From NCBI GenBank assembly GCA_023935145.1, contig CM043702.1:74821820-74885819 (forward strand): 64,000 nt of DNA. The letters run 5' to 3'. The DNA is from Bretschneidera sinensis (taxonomy: Eukaryota; Streptophyta; Magnoliopsida; Brassicales; Akaniaceae). Shown here piece by piece: positions 20,668 to 31,505 of the stretch. Under the pieces are notes generated by a model that worked only from the letters and a program-made list of their open reading frames with translations, did not search any database and was not told the origin of the DNA. Every line of letters starts with the position of its first letter. The stretch's first letter is position 1. A program made the translations under genes and the position numbers.

Positions 20668-22200
20668 TGCACGGACTTCGATCCCGACATCCAACAGTCT
20701 TTCCCCTTGATCCTGAGCTTGAGCGGACCATCTGAAAAAATCTTAGAGACAACTTTGAGGAGGAAGAAGAGGAATTCACAGAAGAAGCACCAATAGCGGA
20801 ACAGCTAGAAATCCAGCAACCACATGCACGAAGATCGATGAAGCAATCCTTCATCCCACAGAACCTCAACCATCCTTCATGCATTGCATATCAACCTGAA
20901 GCAGAGGGCGACTATTACATATCCCCGCAGATACTCAATGCTTTGACTCACTTTAGGGGTACACCAGCAGGGGATCCACACTTGCACCTTCGGGAATTCT
21001 TTGATCTCTGCAAATTCCAGCACATCCAGGGCCTAGACCAAGAAGGAATAAGGTTAATTCTATTTTCTTTTTTCTTAAAAGATAATGCTAATCTATGGTA
21101 CAATTCTTTGCCTGCAGTTTCAATCCACACTTGGGAGGAGTTGGCTGGCAAATTCCTAAGGAAGTTCTTCCCAGCCCAAAAGACGAGGTAAATGAGGAAG
21201 GAGATCCAACCCTTCTAACAAAGGGATGGAGATCTGTTCTTTGAGGCATGGGGACACTTCAACGAGCAACTACTCAAATGCCCACACCACAACCTACCTC
21301 AAGATGAGCTGGTACTAGCCTTTTATGAAGGTCTAAATGACATGAATAAAGGTATTGCTGACTCTGGTTGTGGAGGTGTGCTGATGGAGAAGAGCAGTGA
21401 AGAACCCATGGAGCTGTTTGAGGCATTGAGTGAGCATACCCAACAATTCTCCTCTAGAGGTAGACAAGGAGTCAAGAGCAAAGGTATATATGAGGTTACT
21501 CTGAATGGTGGAAATTTTGCCCAAATAACTACTTTGGAGAGGAAGCTAGATATGATTGTAAAATGCGTCTACTCAAATCATCTCTCCTCGACCACATGCT
21601 ACACAAAGCTAGGTACGTGCTTTATGTTCTCAATTTGATCACACTACTGAGACCTGCCATTTGTATTCATCTACAGATCCTGAGCAAGCAAACTATGTGG
21701 GACCGAACAGTGCATATGCAAATACATACAACCCTGGATGGCGAGACCACCTCAACCTCTCATGGAGCAACAATCAAAACACCTTGAACCTTCAAGGGCA
21801 ACAAAGGAACTTCCATAAAGCAGCCCAACCAGTTTCAGAACCCAAGAAGGATGGTCTAGAAAGTCTTGTAAAGCAATTGGCCACTCAAGAACAGCAACTA
21901 ATGACAACATTGATGACTTCATTAGATCACCAAAAACAAACCACTCAAAGGCTAGAAGAACAAATGGGGCAATTGGCTAAGGAGCTAAGTGAAAGAAAGC
22001 AAGGTGAACTTCCTGCACAAACACTACCAAATCCAAGAGGACATCAGCAACTGAAAGTTGTTACAACTCTCTGAAATGGTAAGATCATAGGAGTTAATGA
22101 GCCAGCTCAAGCATTTCAAGCTAAGCCATCCACATCCAAGGTAAGTGAAGTAGAGAAGTGGAATGCACCACCCTTCCCTCAAAGGTTAGTAACGCCAAAG
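20668..22200 (+). pseudogene. Athila-like Gag of G
   Basis: In one frame from ~20670 it reads an acidic N-terminal stretch (stop at ~20729), FIPQNLNHPSCIAYQPE, then the Gag core: HFRGTPAGDPHLHLREFFDL, LKDNANLWYNSL, WEELAGKFLRKFFPAQKTR. After stops at 21189 and ~21222 come FFEAWGHFNEQLLKCPHH and LERKLDMIVK. A frameshift near 21600 leads to a degenerate zinc knuckle (first cysteine replaced by arginine: RALCSQFDHTTETC), YANTYNPGW and a coiled-coil-like QLAKELSER (to 22074, TGA). The frame then runs on into protease. It would form the RNA-packaging particle. No good ATG could be assigned at the true start. Confidence 0.85.
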
Positions 22201-23151
22201 AAAGATAAATTGCTTGATATTTTTGAAACTTTGAGAAAAGTAGAAATTAACATTCCCTTATTAAATGCAATTAAACAAATTCCTGCTTATGCTAAATTTT
22301 TAAAAGATTGTTGCACTAATAAAAGAAAGTTTCAAGAACATGAAACAGTGGCTCTAACTGAAGAGGTAAGTGCGGTATTGTTAAGAAAACTACCACCAAA
22401 ACTAAAAGATACGGGTAGTTTTACTATTCCCTATAGGATAGGTGATCAGTTGTTTGTGCGAGCATTACTAAATTTAGGAGCAAGTGTCAATTTGCTACCA
22501 TACATAGTAGTTGAAAAGCTAGGTTTGGGGGAGCTTCAACCAACCTCCATCACTTTGCAATTGGCAGATAGAAGCATCAAAAGACCTAAAGGTATACTTG
22601 AAGATGTCCTGGTCAAGGTAGGTGAGTTTATTTTGCCTGCTGACTTCATTGTATTAGATATGGAAGAATGCTCTATACCATTACCTCTGCCCATTATCTT
22701 AGGAAGACCCTTTATGAGAACTGCTGATACAATAATTAATGTGAAAAAGGGTATTGTAAGTATGACGGTAAATGGAGAGACAATAGAATTTAAGATATTT
22801 GATGCAATGAAATTACCTCAAGATGATAATGATGATGAATGTTTTAATGAATGTATGATGCAAAGTGCTATCAAGCAAGTTTTTCAGGTCCATCACATTG
22901 ATCCATTAGAGGCCACCCTCACCCATAGCTTCAAAAGATCAGATATTGAGCCTGCTTCAGAAACTGTCCCTGATGACATCTTGGAAGCTATGCACCTCCC
23001 TAAAGTCTATCCTATGTATCCAAGACCGGGTGATAAGAAGAAATCACATTTGAATGCACTGAAAGGATTAAGTCATGATGAATGTGCAACACCACCAAGA
23101 GCACTTGAGTCACTTGAAGTGAACTTTAAGTACTCTCTACCAAAAGACTAA
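22201..23151 (+). pseudogene. Athila-like protease of G with altered active site
   Basis: This is in frame with the last part of Gag. It reads LLDIFETLRKVEIN, then the protease active-site segment LLNLGASVNLLPY (~22465-22503), where the catalytic aspartate of F (DLGAS) is asparagine. It continues with QLADRSIKRPKGILEDVLV and IILGRPFMRTADTIINVKKG, and a tail with KQVFQVHHIDPLEATLTHSF, which E and C also keep. The 313-codon frame ends at FKYSLPKD. The protease fold is probably complete but catalytically dead in this copy. No RT follows. Confidence 0.87.
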
Positions 23152-23168
23152 AGTTGAGAGAATACCCC

Positions 23169-23213
23169 GTCTGGCTGAAGACGTTAAACTTAACGCTCAT
23201 GGGAGGCACCCCA
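23169..23213 (+). other. Conserved post-pol block of G
   Basis: GTCTGGCTGAAGAC, a spacer, then GCTCATGGGAGGCACCCCA. It is nearly the same as in element F although the surrounding sequence differs. GTCT...AGAC can form a four-pair hairpin. Confidence 0.78.
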
Positions 23214-24482
23214 GACATATCCTTTTCATTTTAGTACTTTTCTTTTAGTTATAGTTATATTTACATGTCTATTGTTTATATTTTGTTTTCCGGCATAATG
23301 TTTATTTTTTCTTTGTCAGGCACTCAGTGCATGCATCCAATTCAAGTTTGAGGGCGTAAACAAGCAAGCGAACAACCGAGTTCTCCATCTCCCAGGTCAG
23401 ATCTTTCCATGCCCCAAATGCATTGGGGACAATGTGTATTTTAAGTTTGGGGGTAGTGGGAGATACTAGATACTATCACACACACACTTGAAATACATGC
23501 ACACACTAAGTCCCAGTTTTTTTTAGAAAGATAAAAGCATGTTCTTTTGGTAAACAAAATTTTTGGTTGATTTAAAAATTTGATAACACTTCATTAGTAA
23601 GCTTACAAACTAGAACACATAGTCTTGTTTTAGGAATTTTACAAAGTTGAGGTAACTACCTCAAGGCACCTAAGAATTCACAAATTTGCTTTAAAATTGC
23701 ACGAGCACATTTAGCATGCATTTGTGTGAGGTATGGCATATACTTATTTTGTATATGTTTCCATTAACTAAACCGTAGCCAGATAACTTGTTGAAAAGAA
23801 CCCTTTGGCATAAATAAAAAACGTCCATCATGCGAAAAGAAAATCAAAAAGCTTCCAAAAATCAACTTTCCACTGTGTAACTGGGCCTCTTGCCTCAGTA
23901 AGCATTGAGTGTTCACGTCAAAAGGTGGGAGTTTCATTAAGAAGCATTAAAAACCTGTTAAGTTTCGTAGCCCTTTTTACTCGAGCTAGTAAGTCCTTAG
24001 GGGTATCTTTACACCTAATGCCCTAAAACCATCTGGTTTGGGAGTCGTTGGCCAAACGCTCGTTACAATGGTCAAATAGAAAGCTAGATGGAACTCAACC
24101 TGGCAAAGATTGCATGATAAAAGGAAAAGAAAAAGAAGCAAGCATTATGCCATTTTGTTCTCTTTGATAAGAAATTTGATAAAATTTTGGGCACCGAAAC
24201 ACCATCCACTAAAATTATGTGAAAACCCCATCTTATATGTGCTAATTCATCACACACAAATCAAACTTGCTATGCCTTAAGCCAGCCTTAGGTAAGTAAC
24301 ATAAAGCTTTTGAAAGTCCTTTTGCAATCCAAAAATGTGTTTTTATTATAAGCTTACTCATGAACGGTTATCATGGTTTTATGCACAACCCAAATTTCTG
24401 AGTATCATGGAAATGAATTTATCTTTGATTTTGTTTTTCATTTAGTTTTCAGTTTTGTATTGCTATGGGACTAGCAATATCT
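23214..24482 (+). other. 3' noncoding region of G
   Basis: There is no gene here. It holds internal polypurine-like tracts near 23341-23356 and at ~23440-23462, and a short CA repeat near 23478. The conserved block with CTCTTGCCTCAGTAAGCATT (~23885) is followed by a stretch shared with C, E and H that leads to the terminal polypurine tract. Confidence 0.7.
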
Positions 24483-24495
24483 AAGTTTGGGGGTG
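24483..24495 (+). other. Polypurine tract of G
   Basis: AAGTTTGGGGGTG lies immediately before the TGATAAG start of the 3' LTR. Confidence 0.92.
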
Positions 24496-25874
24496 TGATA
24501 AGTGCTTAAATATTCATATTTAAGCCCCTTCATTTACATTTGTTAAGTCATATTTTATGTTAATTTAGTTCATTTTACTTCATTTCTGTGTTTTACATGC
24601 TTTTATAGGGTTTTGAAGAAGAAAGAAGCATTTTGAAGCTTAAAAGGAAGAAAACTGGAAAATCATGGAGCAGCTATAGCCTGGAATGCAATCGAGTGCA
24701 CCAGACATGCGATTGAGCGCAACAGCACATGCTCGCACAGGTGATCGAGCGCAGCAGCAATCACGCACACAGGCCACATCGAGCGCATAATTGCGATCGA
24801 GCACACCGCGTATGCGATCGAGCGCATAGTTACGATCGAGCGCACCGCGTGTGCGATCGAGCGCACCTGTACAGGAGCGAACAGTAAAGTGGCAGAACTA
24901 GTTTTGGAAATAAAAGAGTTTTTTGTTTTAGGAAAGTTTAGGAATTCATAAGCCTTTTAGGATTATTTAGCCCCTATAAATACACTTGTAAAACACACAA
25001 AGAAGACATCCTTTCTTTTACATTTTGTTTAGTTTGGAGTTGTAAGCTTTAGGAGAGAATTGACGCCTCTTCTCTCGGGTTTACTCTTTCCCCTTTATTT
25101 TATGAATATGTTTACTTCATTTAGCATGTGTAACTAAACAACTATAGGGCTCGATTGAAGCCCTAGTTATGCTTTTCCATATATATATTCATTGATTATC
25201 TTTGCTAAAGCCTTGTTAGAATGTTTAACTTGATTAATGCCTGTTTATATTTACATTCCTCATATGTATGTGCCTGATCAACGTATGCATGTGGCATGGA
25301 TAGGTTAGTCGAATCACTTTGGATGACCGAGTCCTGGGTTCGACATTAGTAACAAGGGATATCTTATCCGGATACCCGGGTTAATCAATATGGGAAACCG
25401 GGAGCAGACCAAGCCCTAGGTCCCGTGTGGTTGCCGATCTCCACAGCCCTCATGCTCTCTTAAGGAACAACTCAGTATACACCCATACTGAATCCCTTAA
25501 GAGAGAAAAGAGTTACAGTTACACCATGCCTAACTCATTGCATAGGGAGATCAATAGCCTAAGGTGTGGACCAAGCCCTTAGGTTGGCAACCATTAGATA
25601 TTCATGATAAAGCTAGAGCATTGAAACCTTAGTTAGTGGGAAAGTATAATTAGTGGTGGATATCATAGCCCTATGCTCTCATTATTGTTATTTACTCACA
25701 CTCAAACTGTTATTTCTCTTTTAAATTTAAAGAAACTAATTCTAGATAGAAATTCACCAATCCCTATGGAAATGATCTCGCACTTGCACATTATGCTACC
25801 ACAGACCTTGTGCACTTGCAAGTAAAACAAGTACGATTATTTACTTACTTGTTTAGGTAGATAATCGCACGATA
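24496..25874 (+). repeat. 3' LTR of G
   Basis: A complete LTR of 1379 bases, from TGATAAGTGCTTAAAT to ATCGCACGATA. It is the best reference copy for this LTR family. The GCGATCGAGCGCA array is at 24686-24867 and TATAAATA is near 24976. An open frame at 24663-24866 is the motif array. Confidence 0.92.
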
Positions 25875-26403
25875 GGTAACATTAAGACCAGTTAGTTTCG
25901 TAGCCCTTTTTACTCGAGTTAGTAAGTCTTTAGGGGTGTCTTTACTCCTAATGCCCTAAAATCATCTGGTTTGGGAGTCATTGGCTAAACACTCGTTACA
26001 TGAGTCAAATAGAAAGCCTAAGGGAACTCAACTTAGCAAAAATCTCACAACAAAAGAAAAAGAAAGAAATAAAACTATGCCGTTGTTTGTTCATTATGAT
26101 AGGAAATTTAGTGAATCTTGAGACACCGAAACACTACACATTAGAGTTATTTGGAAACTTAAATCTTTATGTGCTAATTCACCACACACTAAAAATCATA
26201 CTTGTGATGCCTTAACCTACCTAATGTAAGTAATCAATGTTTAAAACTCGGATTCATTATGAAGATGTGTTTGTATTTTTAAGCTTGTTCATGAATGCAC
26301 GTCATGGTTTTGTGCGATACCTAAACTTTTGAGGACACTATCTATGTATCTTTATTTTTCATTTAGATTTTAGTTTTGTATTGATAAGGGACTAGCAATA
26401 TGT
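25875..26403 (+). other. 3' noncoding region of E, part II
   Basis: This continues the element E sequence interrupted by G. It matches 23945-24482 of G and 28776-29248 of H. No gene: the open frame at 26000-26215 is noncoding. Confidence 0.75.
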
Positions 26404-26416
26404 AAGTTTGGGGGTG
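26404..26416 (+). other. Polypurine tract of E
   Basis: AAGTTTGGGGGTG abuts the TGATAAG start of the 3' LTR of E. Confidence 0.92.
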
Positions 26417-27415
26417 TGATAAGCCCCTTAATTTACATTTGTTAAGCCCTAGTTTATATTATTTTAGTTCATTTTACTTCATTTATGTGTTTTACATGGT
26501 TTTTATAGGTCTATGAAGAAAAGGAAGCATTTTGAAAGCTTTTGGAGCTTGAAAGGAAGAAAACTGGAAAATCTGGAGCAGATACTGTCTGAAGTGCGAT
26601 CGAGCGCACTAGGAAGAGCGATCGAGTGCAACATTGCGATCAAGCGCACTTTGCTCATGATCGAGCGCACATGTACGGGCGTAAATATTAAAGCGGCAGA
26701 ACCAGTTTTGTAAATAAAGGAGTTTTTATGTTTTAGGAAATTTAAGGTTTCCTAAGTCTTCTAGGATTATTCAACCCCTATAAATACACTTGTAAAAACA
26801 CAAATTAGAGATCCCTTCTTTTATCTTTTAATCTCCCTTTGGAGGAGATCTCCCTTTTGGGGGATCAAGCTCTCTTTTAGTTTTAGCTTTTGTTCGGCGA
26901 GGCTGAAGGCTGGACGAGCCCAAAGGAAGAGATTGTGGAGACGAATTGACGACTCTTCTCCATAATTTTTTCGGGTTTCTTCTTTCCTTTTTATCTTATT
27001 ATGTGTAATTAACTTTTTGGTAAGGGCTTGGTTGAAGCCCTAATTATGTTTACTCAATAATTCAGTATTGGCGCCTTTGGGATATTTATGTTGTGTTTCT
27101 TAACTTGATTAATGCCTGTGTTTATTTAAAATTCCCCATATATCCACACCGGATTCTTGGGTTAATCAACATGGGAAACCGGGAGTAAATACTATGACCT
27201 AGGTCTCATGTGGTTGTCGATTTCCATAGTACTTATGCTCTCTTAAGGAACAATTCAGTAGATACCATGCTGAATCCCTTAAGACAGAAAAGAGTTAGAG
27301 TAGATACCATGCCTAACTCGTTGCTTAGGGAGATCAATAGCTTAAGGAGTAGATACCATGCGCTTAGGTTGACAAACATTAGGTATTCATGACCTTGTGC
27401 ACTTGCATTCGCACA
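26417..27415 (+). repeat. 3' LTR of E, internally deleted
   Basis: It starts TGATAAGCCCCTTAATTTAC, lacking ~25 bases near the start. It carries four CGATCGAG-type motifs (26597-26670) and TATAAATA near 26778. It is missing ~150 bases at ~27145 and a few hundred bases at ~27392, just before its end. It meets H tail-to-tail through a six-base spacer. Open frames at 26513-26713 and 27210-27392 are LTR sequence. Confidence 0.87.
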
Positions 27416-27421
27416 AAAACT

Positions 27422-28762
27422 TGTTGTGCGATTATCTACCTAAATAAATAAGCAAATAATCGTACTTGTTTTACTTGTAAGTGCACAAGGTCAACAGTAG
27501 CATAGTGTGCGAATGCAAGATCATCTCCACAGGGATTGGTAAAGTGTGATTTAGAATTAGTTTCGAAATAATGAAATAAAAACAAGAGAAATAAATATTG
27601 AGTTGGAAATAATAAAGATAAAGGCGTAGGGACTTGATATCCACCACTAATTATGCTAGCATAACAAAACAGTATGCCAATGCTTTACTCATGTCATGAA
27701 TACCTAATGTTTGTCAACCTAAGGGCATGGTATCTACTCATTAAGCTATTGATCTCCCTAAGCAACGAGTTAGGCATGGTATCTACTCTAACTATTTTCT
27801 CTCTCAAGGGATTCAGCATGGTGTATATTGAGTTGTTCCTTAAAAGAGCATAGGATTTGTGGAAATCGACAACCACACAGGACCTAGGGCATGGTATCTA
27901 CTCCCAGTTTCCCATGTTGATTAACCCAAGAATCTGGCGTGGATATTTTTTGTTACTAATGTTAAACCTAGGACTCGGTCATCCAAATTGATTCAACTAA
28001 CTAATCTATACCACATGCATACGTTGATCAGACACACACATATGAGGAATTTAAATAAAAACAGGTATTAATCAAGTTAAGCAACATAACGTAGATACTA
28101 CAAAGGCGCCAATACTGAATTTATTTAGTAAACATAATTAGGGTTTCAACCAAGCTCTTACTAAAAGTTTAAGTACACATAATAAAATTAAAGGAAAGAT
28201 GAAACCCGAGAGAAGAGTCGTCAATTCTCCTCCATAGTTTCCTTCTCCGATCTCCCCAAACAAAAATTAAACTAAAAGGAAGATATGCTCCTCAAAAGGG
28301 AGATCAACTAAAAAGGGAGATGTTGTTTCTGTGTTTTATAAGTTTATTTATAGGGTTCTAAGGATACTTGGAAACCCTAATTTCCAAAACAGGTCTCTAA
28401 CCCTACTTTCCAAAATAGGAACTACTGTTTTTAATTTTCATTGATGTACGTGTGCGCTCGATCGCAGTCTCTTACGCTCGAGTGCAGCCTTCTTCTTGTG
28501 TGCGAGCGTAGATTGCACTCGATCTTGGCTTGGGTACTGGGCACTAGTGTGCTCGATCGTAGCTCTTCTGCGCTCGATTGAACTAAGGAACTGACAGATT
28601 TTTCAGATTTGCTCTTTGAGCTCCAAAATGCTTCCTTTTCTCCAAGAACCTATAAAAACCCATAAAACACAGAAAGGAAGTAAAATGGCATAAAATACGC
28701 ATACTAAGGGCTTAACAAATGTAAATTAAAGGGCTTAAATATAAATATTTAAGGACTTATCA
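27422..28762 (-). repeat. 3' LTR of truncated element H
   Basis: This minus-strand LTR starts TGATAAGTCCTTAAAT at 28762 and ends at 27422 beside E. It has more diverged CGATCGAG motifs (~28452-28580) and a TATAAATA box near 28350. Confidence 0.88.
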
Positions 28763-29248
28763 CACCCCCAAACTTACATATTACTAGTCCCTTAGCAATA
28801 CGAAACTAAAAACTAAAATGAAGACACACAGATAAATCCAATATTCATGGTGTCCACAAAAGTTTAGGTATCACACAAAACCATGATGCACATTCATGAG
28901 CAAGCTTAACAAGTACAAACACATCTTTGCAATGAATAAGAGTTTTGAACGCAGATCACTTTCATGAGGTAGGTTAAGCCATCACAAGTTTGACTTTAGT
29001 GTGTGGTGAACTAGCACATAAAATATTAGGTTTACGAATAATTCTAATGTGTAGTGTTTCGATGTCTTAAGATTCACCAAATGTCCTATTAGAACCAACA
29101 AAAATGGCATAGTTTTTCTTCTTTTTCTTTTATTGTGAGATTTTTGCCAAGTTTAGTTCCTTTAAGCTTTCTATTTGACCCATGTAGCGAGTGTTTAGCC
29201 AATGACTCCCAAACCAGAAGGTTTAAGGGCATTAGGTGTAAAGACACT
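28763..29248 (-). mobile_element. Truncated 3' part of element H
   Basis: On the minus strand a polypurine tract (28763-28775, AAGTTTGGGGGTG) abuts the LTR. The rest is 3' noncoding sequence that matches C (3705-4190). It stops abruptly at ~29248, where copia N begins. Nothing of the coding part of H remains. Confidence 0.83.
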
Positions 29249-29452
29249 ATTCGAGATGTGTAGAAAGATGGTGTTATATGCCATCTTCTTCATCTCAATC
29301 CGCTGGACTTCCGTGATATTTGCTGGAAAAGGGTCATTTTCTCCAATAGCCAAGTCCACCTTCTGTTGCATAAGAACAACCTTGATCTTCTGCTTCTGAA
29401 AGTCAAAGTCTCCCTTTCCATCAAACTTCTCAACAATGAAGTTCAAACCCAT
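29249..29452 (-). pseudogene. Copia Gag N-terminus of N
   Basis: The minus strand reads MGLNFIVEKFDGKGDF, KIKVVLMQQKVDLAIGEN and KKMAYNTIFLHISNSV. This is the start of a Ty1/copia Gag, and it aligns with the J start at 52249 (MASNFIVEKFDEKGDF). It breaks off after ISNSV at ~29249, and further residues in that frame come from element H. Confidence 0.85.
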
Positions 29453-29713
29453 CTTCCAGAGAAAATCCTAGATTTAAGTAGCACCCACAATTGCTCTCCA
29501 ATTTCTTCTAAATCTCAAGAATACGATCAAAGATTGATCTCTACTCTGTTCTTGAACTTCAAGAACATGATCAGATCTTGATCTCTACTCCGTTCTTGAA
29601 TTAGCCAAGAAGTTGATCTTTGATTCTTAGAGTCTTGCTCCAATACCTTCTATTCTTGCTCCAATACCAACTCACCAAAGCTCTTATACCACTTGTTGGT
29701 GGTATCTCTTCCA
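29453..29713 (-). other. Leader of copia N
   Basis: A noncoding leader between PBS and Gag, with repeated AAGAATACGATC / AAGAACATGATCAGATC-like segments. Related to 52014-52248 of J. Confidence 0.65.
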
Positions 29714-29725
29714 GCTCTGATACCA
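29714..29725 (-). other. Primer-binding site of N (initiator tRNA-Met)
   Basis: The minus strand is TGGTATCAGAGC, the usual plant copia primer site, one base inside the LTR end TCCAACA. Confidence 0.9.
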
Positions 29726-29726
29726 C

Positions 29727-30608
29727 TGTTGGAAATCACCTTCAAGATACCCAGGTGTTGATCTTACAAACACCCAAGTCTAGAATGACTTATAATAAAA
29801 CCGAAACAAAACAGGAATCAAACCAATCAAAGAAAGAACACAGTAATTGTTATCGAGGTTTGGCAATGTGCCTATGTCCCCGTGAGCTCCTCCGAGCCCT
29901 CTGCACTAAATCAATGAGTTCTTACAAGTTGCAGCAGCACTTCTTCAAGAAACCTCTTGTTCTTGAAGAACGAAAGAAGAGAAAAAGAAACCTCTTGTTC
30001 TTGAAGAACGAAAGAAGAGAAAAAGAAAGTGATAAGGACTTGAGTTTCCCTGGAATTTTCCCTAAGAAAATTCCATTTACAAGGCCCTTGAATCCCTAAT
30101 CTATACTACTCTCTCTCTAAACAACCAGCCTCTCTACAATGAGTCTCTCTTATATTTTGTGTCTATTTACTCTTACACTTGATCTCACTTTCACAAGTTA
30201 TGTTTCTTTGAAGCTATGTAACCCTTTATATAGTGCAACACTTCTTGAACCAATCTTGAAGGAAATCTCTACCCTTAGATGTTGAGGATCAATCAGTTAT
30301 AGCCCTTCAATAAGTTTAAGTGATCCTGTGTGGTTTGATCAAGCCTCACGCATTAATCCAAAATGCTGATCAAGAAGCATCAGGTGTGCCTAGCGCCGCG
30401 GTGTACCCTTCTTGAGGTGCGGCGCACACCTGGGCAGAAAACTCTTCCTTGCTGTGAGGTGAGGCGCGGACTTCCTGGGGTGCAGTGCACACCTGGGCAG
30501 AAGACTCTTCCTTGCTAGAATGTGAGGTGTAGACTTCCTAGGGTGCGGCACACACCTGGGGCTGGAGCTGAATTTTTACACCCTTTAGTTCTTAGACAAA
30601 TCCCAACA
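29727..30608 (-). repeat. 5' LTR of copia N
   Basis: The minus strand runs from TGTTGGGATTTGTCTAAG to GATTTCCAACA, 882 bases. A TATATAAAGG box lies near 30221-30232. GC-rich motifs (GGTGCGGCGCACACCTGGG type) repeat three times at ~30395-30560, upstream of the TATA box. A 38-base segment is duplicated in tandem near 29960-30027. Confidence 0.87.
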
Positions 30609-31418
30609 AGTCCGAATGTTATAGTGTAATCTGTATAAAAATCTCTTACACTTCATCTCCTCAGTATTCACTAATTTAGGTAGAAACCTTAATAGGGCTA
30701 TGAATCTACTATTGTATTCAGCCACCGATAAATTACCTTGCCTGAGTTAAATAAAATCTCTCCCTTTTTGTGCCCAAAATTTATCTGGGAAATACTTTGC
30801 AAAGAATTCAACCTTAAACTTACTCCAAGTTAAAGGTTGTTCTACTTGTGTACTCACCTTGGGCAGAATATCCTCCCACCATTGTGAAGCTTCACCTTCC
30901 AGCTTAAATGAAGCAAAAGCAACCTTCTATCTATATGTCACTGGTAAGACTTTAAAGTATTTCTCAACATGTCTAATCCACTGCTCAGCTTCCACAGGAT
31001 TAACCAATCCTTTAAAAGACTGGGGTTTAAACTTAAGAAATCTCACAAAACAGTCCCCTTGCACCTCATGTGCAAACACACCTTCTCCCTCATGAACCTC
31101 TTGCCTCACCACATTATGTTCTTTTCTACCTCTCTCCTCTAATCTTCTCTGTAAATTATCGGCCCTTTCTTCAGCTACATTCATCCTCTCTACGGTACGC
31201 TCAAGAGCTTCTCTCAATTCATCCCTCCTAACCTCAAATTCTCTCCCAACTCTACTAGTACCTGCCGCACTATCAATCTGTTCCCTCATAGGAACCACAG
31301 ACTCAACTTCCTCCTCTACTTCAGTTCTTCTAGATATTGGAGGTCTACCATGTCCCCTCTGATTTAGAATTCTACCTCTAACTCTAGCATGTCCACGTGT
31401 CAACCTTAGATTCTGCAT
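30609..31418 (-). pseudogene. Gypsy Gag fragment L
   Basis: The minus strand from the ATG at 31418 reads MQNLRLTRGHARVRGRILNQ, an R/E-rich probable coiled coil (ERMNVAEERADNLQRRLEER), then the Gag core EAEQWIRHVEKYFKVL. The first stop is at 30927. The same protein continues with KVAFASFKLEGEASQWWEDI until copia N interrupts it at 30608. It resembles the Gag of M and K, so the three belong to one gypsy family. It would form the particle shell. Confidence 0.85.
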
Positions 31419-31489
31419 TAAAATATAATTTATTTAGATCTTCCACATCTTTAAGTTCTTATGCAGTCTACAGAATCATAAAACCTAAT

Positions 31490-31501
31490 GCTTGGATACC
31501 A
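31490..31501 (-). other. Primer-binding site of L (initiator tRNA-Met, mutated)
   Basis: The minus strand is TGGTATCCAAGC, mismatched to TGGTATCAGAGC. It sits four bases inside the LTR end CGTTACA, as in M and K. Confidence 0.8.
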
Positions 31502-31505
31502 AAAT

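Larger units (their letters stand above)
19041..25874 (+). mobile_element. Element G: Athila-like gag-protease element without RT or integrase, nested in E
   Basis: Order: 5' LTR (19041-20390), PBS, leader, gag, protease, post-pol block, 3' noncoding region, polypurine tract and 3' LTR (24496-25874). The internal region is ~4.1 kb and lacks RT, RNase H and integrase. The sequence before 19041 and after 25874 is the 3' noncoding part of E, continuous when G is removed. The flanking pentamers are GGCAG and GGTAA, at best a mutated target duplication. Confidence 0.88.
7571..27415 (+). mobile_element. Element E: non-autonomous Athila-like element, interrupted by F and G
   Basis: Own segments are 7571-8615 and 16872-16955 (5' LTR), 16956-19040 and 25875-26416 (internal), and 26417-27415 (3' LTR). 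F (8616-16866) splits the 5' LTR and G (19041-25874) splits the 3' noncoding part. Without these insertions the element is ~4.7 kb. It retains a PBS, one Gag-tail frame and a polypurine tract, and lacks the Gag core, protease, RT, RNase H and integrase. The neighbours on both sides are inverted copies of its own family, and no target duplication could be assigned. Confidence 0.87.
29249..30608 (-). mobile_element. Copia element N, 5' end only
   Basis: Minus-strand order: 5' LTR (30608-29727), PBS (29725-29714), leader, and the first ~65 Gag codons. It is then broken at ~29249 and joined to H. It belongs to the same copia family as J. Its LTR start lies inside the gag of gypsy L at 30608/30609, so N inserted into L and later lost its 3' part. 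Confidence 0.85.

Noticed and set aside
19036..25879. GGCAG/GGTAA as a proven target duplication of G
   Set aside because: Only three of five bases match. The nesting of G in E rests on the continuity of E's 3' region, not on this pair.
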